A DNA stretch of 64,000 nt from NCBI GenBank assembly GCA_963971225.1, contig OZ020267.1, positions 28,776,298-28,840,297 of the forward strand. Reading direction: 5' to 3'. Below the pieces are notes generated by a model. It did not search any database, was not told where the DNA came from, and was given only the letters and a program-made list of their open reading frames with translations. A program made the position numbers and the translations under genes. Of this stretch, positions 42,991-54,180 are shown piece by piece. Origin of the DNA: Melieria omissa (taxonomy: Eukaryota; Arthropoda; Insecta; Diptera; Ulidiidae). Position 1 is the stretch's first letter. The number at the start of each line of letters is the position of its first letter.

Positions 42991-43049
42991 TTTGTGTAAC
43001 TTATACCGAAAAGTGTAGGAATGATACCAAAAAGAGAAACAAGAAGACT

Positions 43050-43489
43050 ATGCATAGGTTGCGTAAAAAATCGGGATTACATTGAGCTAGAAATTCTGTT
43101 GTCAAAAGCAATAACCGCTTAAGTCGACTTAAGAAGAAATGGAGTTATGGATGCCACCATGTCTTCTTGACTGTGCTCTACATTTGTGTTGAATCGGGAG
43201 ATTTGTAACTTTAAAATACAAAAAAGTTATTAATAAAAACCTATTCGCGTTACTACTTTTATCAAATATGCGCCTAAAAGTTTAAAACGAGATTGCTCGA
43301 AACAGCAATTTTCGACTTAGGTGGTTATTGGTTTTGACCACAGAATTGTTTCGAAACCAAAATTCAAGCCTCTGCTGAAGTAACGAAAACAGATTTTTTT
43401 CTGATTATGTTGGACCTTTGGATCAGACAAGTCACACTGAGATTTTGGGTCATAATGATATTAGTTACGTTTCGTATACAAACTATTGG
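43050..43489. other. Single-copy spacer
   Basis: Nothing recognisable. Confidence 0.35.
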
Positions 43490-43860
43490 GAACTCAAGTT
43501 TTAAAAGATTTAGATGTTTTAACTACATTCATGTTAAAACGTTATCACTTCCCTCTAAAAACTAATCAGTGTAAACTACTTTTTGTTCTCTAACTATGCC
43601 AACTTTTGAACCAACCAAACAAACACAGTTTGCTGAAATTGGAATCTTTCTGCAGATGACTTATTGCGTTGCTGAAAAGTACACTTCACTTTTAATGAAG
43701 AAGCAAAAAGTTGGGTCAATTCTTGTTTGGCATGCAAAGAAAAATATCTCTTTTGAACGCGGAATCCAAATGTTGCCTAAAAGGAGAGGAAAAGAATGGA
43801 CCATTCAATGAATAAAATTAATTTCTCTGAATAAAATTGCAAAGTAACGAAAACACCTCG
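43490..43860 (+). pseudogene. Degenerate mariner transposase C-terminal relic
   Basis: Plus-strand frames give HFTFNEEAKSWVNSCLACKE and, after a frameshift, FERGIQMLPKRRGK: the ASK-x-FF-x-RGI-x-LPERW-K region at the end of mariner transposases. The relative at 36,545-37,280 shares flanking TTCATGTTAAAAC and CTGAATAAA. The catalytic residues are outside the preserved part. Stops and frameshifts make it dead. The family differs from the mauritiana-type copies. Confidence 0.5.
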
Positions 43861-43999
43861 AAACTTACTCATATTTGTACCCACAACAATGTTCTATGAC
43901 ACTTGGAGACTTGTGTGGGGTCCTAGAGATTCATTGACCAGTTAATTTTTTATGTGTCACCATTTCCAGTAACTTCTCAATTTATTGCAGGTATTCAAG

Positions 44000-44174
44000 T
44001 AAGGCCATGTTTGCCGTAGGGAGGATGAGGCTCCAACGAAAAAGGTGTTCAACGCGGTAGTTGGAGGTTAACGGCGAAGAAGGAGACCCTGTCTACGCTA
44101 AAAAGACCAAGTTGAAGAGGTCCTAGTCTGGGTCGGTAATGGGTTTTTATGACAACTTAAGTAAGAAAGAAAGT
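44000..44174 (+). pseudogene. 5'-truncated fossil of the RTE element (3' end only)
   Basis: The plus strand reads GHVCRREDEAPTKKVFNAVV and then RPCLR and KDQVEEVL, aligning with the last ~70 residues of the protein at 16,043-19,027 (GHVCRMDDEAPAKKAFDAMV). A deletion of ~50 bp removes the final codons. It ends AACTTAAGTAAGAAAGAAAG, the decayed form of the TAAG-tetramer tail. So the same or a close family inserted earlier, in opposite orientation. In-frame stops show it is inactive. Confidence 0.85.
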
Positions 44175-44954
44175 CGGTGCAAGTAAGTTCAACGAAACGC
44201 TCTTGAAGATTGTGATGCCAAAATTTAAGGTAAAGTTTAAGCTATGCAAAATTAAGTTAATGGACAACTTCTCGATCAATTAGTAAATTTGACATCGGAA
44301 AGTGTTTTTTGTTTTATTTAACGAATCACTTTCTGTACCGATTTCCCCTTCGGAAACTACTGTCAAAGTTTTTGTCGGAGGTTGAGTTAAAGCGCTTAGC
44401 TCGCCGTTCGTCTCTGAACTTGCTTGTTCCTCTTTGCCTGTCAGCTATATTTATGTACTACACCGTTCGGTTCGTCAGTGCTGGTCCTCTGCTACCATTG
44501 CCATAAGTGCGTTGACGTTGTTCAACTTTCCTCAGGTCGTGGTGTATGACTACCGACTCGTCGCTCACTGCATTCCATACGGTCTGAGATCTAATCATCA
44601 TGTAAGAATTCGAAGCCTTTTTTGTTCTTACGTCACCGAATTGATGCGATCTCGACTTGGAATCAGGGGATTGGATCACTGGAACGTGATTTACGTCTTC
44701 ATTGACTTAAAAGTCCAAGCATAGTCCGGGCATGTCCGAAACAATGCAAAGTTCTCGTTGTCAATGTTTTTCCTTGAAACATCAAAACTGTCCATATTTT
44801 CTAAAACATTTGGCCAGCCCATCTGGTAGTACATTAGTCACCATGTACAGGCGTGTATGAAATCAAAAATGTTTATTGATGCACCTCAACCTAACTGGAC
44901 CAATTACTTGCTGAGGCTGAGCAAATGAGATCTGTGAACCATTTTTGGGCTTCT
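44175..44954. other. Single-copy non-coding DNA
   Basis: No gene recognised. The two opposing open frames at 44,434-44,724 have no recognisable domain. Confidence 0.35.
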
Positions 44955-45350
44955 CACGGGATTTTTTCTGTCAAATTATTTCTCACCAAAAGTACTTTCA
45001 CCAAGTTTGAACTCAAAAAGCGCAAAAAATTGTATTTCTTTATACAAACTTTAACCCTGGATTGACCCCAAATAAGTTGAGTTTTGATTTAAAAACAAAA
45101 ATGAGAAACACGTGTCAAATAATTTTTCATTTCAAGTCATTTCACCAACTTTGAAGTCGATAGATTAAAAGGTCAATAGGTCTTTCCTGTTTTGATTTTC
45201 GAGGTTAATAGGTCAATAGGTCTTTCCCGTTTAGATTTTTGAAATATTTCAAAATACATGTCAAAGTATTTTTGATTTGGAATATTTTCACCAATTTTGA
45301 AATCAATAGACCCATTGTTCGCGTTTTTTCATACCATACCTTAACCCTTT
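44955..45350 (+). repeat. Complex satellite (133-bp family), short copy
   Basis: About three monomers with AAGTACTTTCACCAAGTTTG, AACACGTGTCAAATAATTTT and a TTGAAGTCGATAG block, in the same orientation as 20,880-22,600. A GGTCAATAGGTCTTTCC segment is locally duplicated (45,170-45,230). Confidence 0.8.
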
Positions 45351-46954
45351 CCTCCTTCTCACAGCTTTTACAATACAGCCAATAGGGAAATAATAATAAC
45401 ATTTTCTTTAGCTCCAGTTTCAATGGCGTAGTATCCAATTAGTTTGTACCGCTTTTTCGTTGCGTGCATTTCAATGCCTCAAAAATATTCCCCTTTCGCA
45501 GAGTTGCCTCCACACAAAAGACACTCTTGTTACTTTCTACTTCTCACAGCTTCTTGACAAACTTTTGTGGAAAATTATATTTACGCTCAAACACTGAAAC
45601 GACGTGCTAAATAGCAATTCAATTTAATTTCCTCGAAACTTGCCTGTCACTCCATTCGAACTTTAACTTCATAACTCGCTCACGGCCCCCTGCACCAGCG
45701 CTCAGTAGTTTTCCCTCCACTGTCTTCAAATATTTTGTGGAAATTCACATCTCGCGCTTGCAGCTGCTGGGAAAAATGTCTCACTTGTCGCTGTGCTTTT
45801 CTCCAGATACTTTTTGTGCGCACTCGTGAGACACTCACGTAATCCCTCTGCTCGTCGCAGTTTGGCGACGTCGTCCCGCTCTGCGCCATTCATGGCAAAG
45901 TGCATTTGCAGCAATTTCTTGTATGGCTTTCATGCGTCCAAACAAAGAAAGAAAAAGCGCTGAAGCGGTGGAGTGCACAATTTTTGCGGTCGATTAAAAG
46001 TGTTGTGTAGGATTTTAGTTGGACACACGAAAGCGAACGCAGCGACGACAACAGGCGAATGCGAAGTGGGCGGCGGCAGTGCAGCAGTTGGACATTATTA
46101 CGAAAAATAAACCCCAAATAAGTGCTGCTGGCCACATTTAAAAGCTTTTTGCAATAATTTCTGCTCTCTTGTGTGTGTGTGTGTGTGTGTGTTTGAGTGT
46201 GGAGTTTTTGCTGTTGCTAAGCACCAAGTTGAGATTATGTGCAGCAACTGAACTAAGAATTGAATAGAAAATGGCCAAAGGGCAACGAGAGAATTCATTT
46301 TAACACTAGAAAACCGCAAGTTTCCATTGCAGTTGTAATTGTAGAACCCTAATTATAGAACTAATTGTAGAATCTGATAACTAAATAAAATTCATCAGAG
46401 CCAAAGTTCATAGAAGAACTTGATACTAAAGAAAATACAAATATTTAAAACTGAAAAGCCGCTAAAATGACCGCAATGGTCTTTCAAGTGTTAAACAAAA
46501 TACGAATTGAATTTTTGAATAAGATTTATCTATTCTTGTTTGTGTATGTGTGTGTGTGTCGAAAATCAATTTTATTAGGCAAATCTTCTAAGCGCCATTT
46601 GATTTTTTTTCTGTGCAATTTGTGTTTCTCGTTAATTCGCATTTGCAGCAATTTGCCGTATTTGCGCAATTTTCATTTTACCAAAGGCACAGTGGAAATT
46701 TCAGTCAGCCAGTCTGTCGGTTGCATGAATGAAAATCAATTTTGCCGAGTGGTCACAGCGCAATCACATCTACCCCCCACACCGCACACGTACAGCCACT
46801 CAGTTCGCGGGTATTTATGCCGCTGGACTTTGCTGCCCCATGGCTACTTTGGTTGCCAATGCCACCACTTGGCTGTCCCGCTGACTGTTCCAAACCATCA
46901 TCCCCGCTTTTGGCACGCTTGTAACTTGCTTCATTGCTTCGCATAATCGGCTCC
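45351..46954. other. Single-copy, GC-richer non-coding DNA
   Basis: Contains a (GT)n tract at 46,171-46,192 and another near 46,545. The 159-codon open frame at 46,467-46,946 (+) has no recognisable domain, and its codons follow local composition. No exon can be supported. Confidence 0.35.
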
Positions 46955-47029
46955 GACGTCAACGTCAACGTCAACGCCAACGCCAACGTCAACGTTAACG
47001 TCAACGTCAACGTCAACGTCAACGCCAAC
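46955..47029. repeat. (GTCAAC)n hexanucleotide tract
   Basis: About 12 hexamers, GTCAAC with GCCAAC and GTTAAC variants. It has one CpG per unit, which is unusual in this AT-rich region. Frames across it read (VN)n on plus and (LT)n on minus. Confidence 0.95.
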
Positions 47030-47864
47030 ACCCGTTCGGGGGTTAATGACGACCATGGTCGGCGCCTGAGGATTAGCGCGCGCACCATTCCAGCGCGTTT
47101 GTTGGATCAGTCGAGTCGCTGGTAGGCTCTGTGCCCGTCAGTCACGTTGTAAGGTATCGTTTTCATCGTTTTCATTGGCTTTTCAATTTTCACGCTCATT
47201 TGCTTTTACTTAGCTGCGTGTTTTGCTCTTGTTGGCGCTTCTGTGGGTGTTGGTGCCTTTTGCTGTTGTCAGCATGGCAGTGTGTTGGTGTGTGTGTGTG
47301 GGTTTAATATTTATTTTTGTAATTGTTGTTGTTATTGGTATTGTGATGAATTAACAAGCTTGGCACTGCTGGTCGGCAGAATGGGAGAGGGAGATATTAC
47401 GATGCGAGACATTGGACGTGTCCAGCAGATTATTTTAAACGGAAATTAATTGGAAAATTTTCAGTTCTGCTTTCGAATGAAGAGACTTCAATTTCCGTTG
47501 AATGGAAGAAGAAGAAGAAGAAGAAGAAGTGCTGTGAAAAATTTCAATTTATTCATTTAGACTTTTGGATGATTTTTCTTCATTATTTGATTGATTATTT
47601 GGCTTATTAGCCAAAAGGGCAGCGATGTATTTTTTGCTCAGATATTCATTGATTTGTGACCTAATTGTTAGTAATGACTTCATTTGGAACTTAAGTGAGT
47701 TGACACTTATTGTAGTTTTCAACGAAATTGGAATTGAATTGGAAAATGTTTTTTTATTATGAAATTCATTACATGAATGATTGAAAGTAATTAAAAAATT
47801 TGTTCGTTATATAAATTTGTTAGTTATTATACATTTAAATTAAATGAAATAATAAGATTTGATT
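47030..47864. other. Single-copy non-coding DNA
   Basis: Has a (GAA)n run at 47,505-47,529. No gene recognised. Confidence 0.4.
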
Positions 47865-48271
47865 ATATTTTATTTTATTTTATTTTATTTTATTTTATTT
47901 TATTTTATTTTATTATATTTTATTTTACTTTATTTTATTTTATTTTATTTTATTTTATTTTATTTTATTTTATTTTATTTTATTTTATTTTATTTTATTT
48001 TATTTTATTTTATTTTATTTTATTTTATTTTATTTTATTTTATTTCATTTTATTTCATTTTATTTTATTTTATTTTATTTTATTTTATTTTATTTTATTT
48101 TATTTTATTTTATTTTATTTTATTTTATTTTATTTTATTTTACTTTATTTTACTTTATTTTACTTTATTTTATTTTATTTTATTTTATTTTATTTTATTT
48201 TATTTTATTTTATTTTATTTTATTTTATTTTATTTTATTTTATTTTATTTTATTTTATTTTATTTTATTTA
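47865..48271. repeat. (TTTTA)n pentamer array, ~400 bp
   Basis: Nearly uninterrupted TTTTA with a few TTTCA and TTACT variants. It is the reverse complement of the AAAAT arrays at 9.3-10.7 kb, but without their 100-bp module. The 144-codon frame is a by-product. Confidence 0.98.
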
Positions 48272-49469
48272 CTTTTCTTGCGAGTGCCTCTGACGTCTCA
48301 TTAAACGTTACTGCTCTGAACTCATTTACTGAAAATCAATTACAGCAATTTATTAATTATTCTTGAAATTATTTTTCAACAACTTTATGTGAACAAATAT
48401 TACGTGGGCTTTGCTGAAGCGTAACTTTTACTTACAAAATGTGAAAAGTTGCTTTCAATTAAACGGCCTTGGCGCCATGATGCACTCGAAGAATTCATAA
48501 TCAAGTGTGTATTAGTGTGTGTGTGGGTGTGTTGGCATCTCAAATACATACGCACAGTTCACAAGTGTTAATTAAAACAAAAGCAAAAACAACCACACAG
48601 CCTCAGCTAAAGGCAAAGTCTTAGTCATGGCTTTGGCCATAACTTTTGGTACACACACACAGTGGGGCACAGTTTGGTATGCTAGCACACATTTATCGAC
48701 TTTATAAGTAATTAAACAACAAACACAGTCACCCACTGACACACTGCCGCAAAACGCCTACAATCAGGCAACACTTTACGCCAACGCAGAGCGCCGACAC
48801 ACACGAAAATTTATGGCATAATTCCTTACCTTTTACCAACTTTATAATTGCGCTGCTAATAAGCCAAATACAAACATACAAATTTGTAAAATGTAAATAA
48901 ATTTTATCGGTGCTGCACAGAGGCAGCAAAAGCCAATGTAGCCAAGGAAACAAATTAAAGCGAATACGAAGCAGTCAGTGATAGCTCAAAGCGACACTGA
49001 GCAGCACTTAGCAGAATGAAGAACTATCACAATCGGCCATTAGCAGTTACAAGGTCGAGTCGAGCTGCGTGTTCTTTTCAATTAGACGCATTGGCAGTAA
49101 ATAGCTGAGAAGGTTGTGCGATTAGGAAAACTACTGAAATCGTTGCGTATAGAGTGTGAAAAATCAGCAGCATTGTTTTCAATTTCATGCAATACGCAAC
49201 AAATCAAATTGGTGTGTCACACACACACATACATGCAGCAGGTATTTGTGTAATTGCTTAGCTGCCTAACTAAGCCTGTTGTGCTCTTGAATGAGCAGCT
49301 GAAGTGCTGTCATTGCTACCACCTGCCGTTAGTCTTCAATTAGCGCTTCACAGCTTGAATGTCAGGATTTGGCAGCTGAGGTACAACGCTAATGGCACCT
49401 GTTGAGATGTGTGTGTGTGTGTGTGTGGGAGTGTTTTCAATGCGTAAAGCCTGATTGGCGTTTAGTTGC
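48272..49469. other. Single-copy non-coding DNA
   Basis: Short (GT)n/(CA)n tracts near 48,515, 48,652, 49,217 and 49,409-49,428. No gene or structured repeat recognised. Confidence 0.4.
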
Positions 49470-50025
49470 GGTAATATCAATTAATAATAATTTGGTAATT
49501 AGTTTGCTTGCGAGGGAGAGAGAATTATACAGAAATTTAATTAAAATAAATGAAGCCAACATTTTTGAAATTTCATAATTTTCTTATGTATTGTTTTGAT
49601 TGATGACTCCATGAAAAATTAACTTTCTTTTCACTTTACTCAAACCTAATATTAGCTTCAATTATTACAATAATTTATGGGCTGATCTCTAGGTACATTA
49701 AATATAACTCATACGCCACGCATGCCACAATTTCTCCATGGCGCAGCGTCAATTTATGTCAGGTTGTGGCACCTGTGGGCATTTATTTGTGGAATATCAA
49801 TTAATAATAATTTGATAATTAGTTAATTTAGGAGGAAGGAAGAATTAGAAAGAAATTTAATTTAAATAAATGAAGCCAAAATTATTCAAATTAAATTATT
49901 ATTTTTTGTATGGTTTTGATTGATCAATGCATGAAAAATGAACTTTCTTTTCACTCTACCTAAACCTAATATCAGCTTCAAAAAATTTAAAAATGTTTGG
50001 ACTGATCTGTATCTACATTAGACTG
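49470..50025 (+). repeat. ~320-bp repeat, two tandem copies, with ACTCATACGCC
   Basis: Units at about 49,475-49,790 and 49,795-50,025 share TATCAATTAATAATAATTTG, AAATAAATGAAGCCAA, TTTTGATTGAT, AACTTTCTTTTCACT and TACATTA. The first continues into AAATATAACTCATACGCCAC (motif at 49,707-49,717) and TTTCTCCATGGCGCAGCG. The second is cut before the motif. Confidence 0.85.
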
Positions 50026-50754
50026 GAATTAGTGGACGATTTTTCGATTTCGATGCTCCGCAACCTCTCATTTTATGCGGTTTGGTAAAAAAGTGCATGA
50101 GCTAAAAAATTTTGGAACTAGAGTGGGGCTAAATGGCGTCGCATCGAGGTCAAAGTTTACAAAAAAGCTTTGAAATTCGACAAATTGCTCCACAGCTGGT
50201 CAGAAGTTGCTCTTAGAGGGTTAAAATCTACGATCGACCCCTCTAGTTTTCTTTACTGAATATTTCTTTCAAACATACTCATCCCCTATCTCCAACCCTT
50301 AATGGGGCTGCCATACAAAATGATCGTTTTTATAAAATAGGCCCCAACTGCTCCCAGGTTGCCCCCAGATGTATCAAATGTATGACCGACACCCATTTAT
50401 TTTCTCTTCCGAACGTTTCTTCCAAACATACCTACCCGCTAACTCCAAGTCTTAAGGGTGCTGCCATACAAAATTGACCATTTTCTATGCAATTGGCTTT
50501 CAACTTGTAAATGTAGAAGTTAAGTAAGCGAGAAAACATCGTATCTCGGAAACTTTTGAACCGATTTAACTGATTTATTCAGCGATCACCAACATTCTTG
50601 AGTACAAAAAATACAAAATTAATTTAGGTTCAGAAATTCACTACCAAAGGGCGTCTCCCACGCGATCGGAGTTGTGACGTTGTCAACTTCTCGGTTTCTA
50701 CAAAGCAAAAATCAAAATGTATTGCCGAAACCCCACTAACCTCCCTCTCATGCG
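50026..50754. repeat. 730-bp segment separating repeat copies, with internal duplication
   Basis: Lies between the second and third ~320-bp units. It holds two diverged direct copies (about 50,230-50,330 and 50,385-50,485) sharing TTTCTTCCAAACATAC-like and GCTGCCATACAAAAT blocks. It could be an inserted element. No inverted ends or target duplication are evident. Confidence 0.5.
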
Positions 50755-50925
50755 TTTTGATTGATCAATGTAGCAATTTATTACTTTTTTTCGATCTACC
50801 AAAACCTTCTATTAGCTTCAAAAACTTGACAAATTTATAAACTTATCTGTATCTACATTAAATATAACTCATACGCCCCGCATGTCACACTTTCTCCATG
50901 GCACAGCGCCATTTGATCGGCGCTC
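50755..50925 (+). repeat. ~320-bp repeat, third (partial) copy, with ACTCATACGCC
   Basis: Begins in mid-unit at TTTTGATTGATCAATG and continues through ATCTGTATCTACATTAAATA to the motif at 50,867-50,877 and TTTCTCCATGGCACAGCG. Confidence 0.85.
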
Positions 50926-52399
50926 TGCCAATTTGTGTGACAACGTTTGCTACAAAACCGAATCTTCAGTTACAAACTGAAATATCGAAAAGTAACCTGA
51001 GACAAGTTCGACTGCCAAAACCTTTCAGGCGAATCACAACACGCGCGGCATCGCTGAGAAATGCAGCTAACAAGTAGTGCGGGCAAATGTCTATAATTCT
51101 TTACGTTCTTATCAACGCAGACATCAACTGTGACATACAGAAAACAAAGTAATAAATTGTTGTGCTGTAGTAAAATGGAAATGAAAACTAAAACAACAAG
51201 ACTGGCAGAAAAACTGCGCCGCTAAATTATATCAATAAAAATATAAAAAACAACACTCACTCTCACACTCACACTTACACACAGACATGTCGACATGAGC
51301 AGACAAGTACACAACACCAGCAGCCAATGACTGAAAGCAGTGGTAAGCGAAAGCTGATATAAAATACAACAACGGTAAATAATAATAAAAAAATAAACGG
51401 CAACACGCTCACAAAACATGAGTGGCCGCACAGGAACGCATTACTCACTACGAACATGTATTTTATGTGGCTGTGCTTGTGTGTGTGTGTGTGTGTGTGC
51501 GCAGGCGACGGAAGCGCTGCTTATACTATATTTCACATATCAGATGATATTAACACCCACACACACACACACACATCGCACCCGCACAGCTATTTCAGAT
51601 CTGAGCCACACGTAGTGGCAGCTGTCAGTGGCGCCTAACTTGGCCATTTAATAGTACTTTCGATTTTTGCCGTTGTCGTTGCACGTTTGTCGGCTGTCCG
51701 CTTTGTGCTTTTAGTAAGAGGCGCGTGACTGATTGCGCGTCCTGTGTCCCAACGCAACGCAACGCAGCGAGAGCAGCTGCAATAATATTTCAATAAAAGC
51801 AGCACACAATGCCAAACAAAACCGCAGGGAATACATAAAATGCGACCTAATCGCAGACGGGCGGCATAAATACGTGAAGCACAATCGAAGTAGATGCTGT
51901 CATGCGTGAAATGAAACTCGAATGACTTTTGTGTGCACGTAGACAGCATCGTCGACAGCATCGTTCCGCAGGCAATGCTGCTCAGCATTGGACATGCAAA
52001 ATGTCGCAACAGATTCAGATGTCGTTACACACGCAATGAATGCGACAATAAGAAGGCTGAGAGTAAAAGCTTTTCATTGTTGAGATTTTGTGCAATTTCG
52101 CAACTGTTGCAGAGGTGAGTTGGCTGAGCCACTCGTTTTCATTAAAGCAATTGGCGGCAACTTGAAGTGTGCCGCTGGCCAACGTGGGCGGCGCGAAGCG
52201 GTGGAGCACAGTAAATACTTCAATATTTATTAATTTTATTCAACATTTTGAATTGTGGAAACTAAGGTAAGTAACTTTTGTATGTCGCATGAATGAAAGC
52301 ATTACAAAAGAATACATTTAAAATAAATTCCATTATTAAGAAATGCCATTAAGCACGTTGTAACTTGTTGTAACGCCATTTGCATGCAATTTTTTGAGT
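50926..52399. other. Single-copy, GC-richer non-coding DNA
   Basis: (GT)n at 51,478-51,500 and (CA)n at 51,555-51,574. The 124-codon minus frame at 51,635-52,009 has no recognisable domain. No exon supported. Confidence 0.35.
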
Positions 52400-54180
52400 C
52401 TTTTTGAGTTTTTATTTTGATATTAAGAAATGTCATGTTTATCTTAATGAAGGCCACATTTCAAACATTCAAATGCCGTTTTTAAGAGAAATTTCTTTTC
52501 AAAAGTTTTTATTTCATTTATCATTTTGGTCTTTCATTTTAAAATTTCCATTTGTACTTAAATGAAATGGCATTTCACATTGAAAAGTGTGTGTCACTCA
52601 TACGCCGTGTGGTCCAGTCTGTATTTATGTCCCTTTGCTTTTCAATGATTTGAGTTTTAGGCTAAAATTGCTATCGTGAGCTGGAAAAAAACTGATTGGG
52701 GGTGTTTGTTGCACTTCAATAAATCAGATAATGATTTTAGCGGTGTTGGGTTAATGCATAGAATAACTTTTTGGCAAATTATTTGTCATGTTTGTGCTAT
52801 TTATCAAGTAATGTGAAGCATTGACTGCTTTATACGGTTGAAAGGCAAATGTAAAAGAATTTCACATTAACAATTTTTAAGAGAAATTTGCTCATAAATG
52901 ATTTATTTCAGATAAGAAGTTGGTCTTTCAATTTAAAATTCCATTTGTGATTTCAAGTAATGACATTTCGCAACAAAAAATTACTTTATACTGTGAAATA
53001 TATGAAATTTGCATCACTCATACGCCCTGTTGTCTCTCGGTTATATTTCAAAGAGTTTCACATTAAAAATTTTTAAGAGAAATAAGTTCATAATAAGTTA
53101 TTTCAGATATGATTTTAGTCTATCAATTTAAAAACTCCATTTGTGATTCAATTAAATGACATTTCACATCAAAAAACTATTTTTTACTGTGGAATATATG
53201 AAATTTGCATCACTCATACGCCCTGTGGTCTCTCGGTTACATTTCAAAGAGTTTTACATTAAAGATTTTAGGAGAAATTTGTTCATAAATGATTTATTTT
53301 AGATATGAATTTGGTCTATCAATTTAAAAACTCCATTTGTGATTCAATGAAATGACATTTTACATCAAGAAACTTATTTATACTGTGGAATATATAAAAT
53401 TTGCATCACTCATACGCCCTGTGGTCTCTCGGTTACATTTCAAAGAGTTTCACATTACAAATTTTTAAGAGAAATTTGTTCATAAGTGATTTATTTCAAT
53501 TATGATTTTGCTCCTTCAATTTAAAAACTCCATATGTGATTCCATGAAATGACATTTCACATCAAAAAATTCCTTTATACTGTGGAATATATGAAATTTG
53601 TATCACTCATACGCCTTGCGGTCCCTCGGTTAAGCGTTAAGTTTATCTTAGCAAAAGACACATTTCAAAGAGTTTCACTTTACAAATTTTTAAGAGATAT
53701 TTGTTCATAAATGATTTATTTCAGATAAGATTTTTTTTCTATCAATTTTAAAACTCCATTTGTGATTCCATGAAAGGACATTTCACATCAAGAAACTTAT
53801 TTATCCTGAAGAATATATGAAATTTGCATCACTCATACGCCCCGTGGTCTCTCTGTTAAGCGCCAAATTTATCATAGCGAAAGGCACTTTTTAAAGAGTT
53901 CCACAAAATGCCATTTTAGAATAAATTTGTTCATCAAATGTAATTTATTTCGGACAAAATGTTTTGCCCTCCAATTTAAAATTTCCATTTGTGCTTTGAT
54001 GAAATGACTTTTCATATCAAACAAAGAATGTGACTCATACGCCATACTGGACCGCAGTCTTTGTTTGTTTTAGTTTCCTTGAGATTGTGAGTGACTTGAC
54101 TTTTATGCTGAAAATGCTATAAATTGGAAATACATAAAATGTTTATCACTCATACGCCAAGTGGTTTTGCCATTAATAAT
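52400..54180 (+). repeat. Tandem array, ~196-bp monomer, with conserved ACTCATACGCC
   Basis: Units contain TTTTTAAGAGAAATTTGTTC, ATTTATTTCAGATA, TCAATTTAAAAACTCCATTT, TGAAATGACATTTCACATCA and ATGAAATTTGCATC followed by ACTCATACGCC and (usually) TGTGGTCTCTCGGTT. The motif is at 52,596, 53,016, 53,212, 53,408, 53,605, 53,831, 54,033 and 54,148. Most steps are 196-203 bp. The 420-bp first step is two units with one motif lost, and the last step is truncated. The 11-mer is identical in all eight while flanking sequence varies. Confidence 0.92.

Noticed and set aside
46467..46946. 159-codon open frame
   Set aside because: No domain, passes through a GT tract, and no splice or promoter support.
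47859..48293. 144-codon Phe/Ile/Leu/Tyr-rich open frame
   Set aside because: Read-through of the (TTTTA)n array. Similar minus-strand frames at 9.2-10.8 kb have the same cause.
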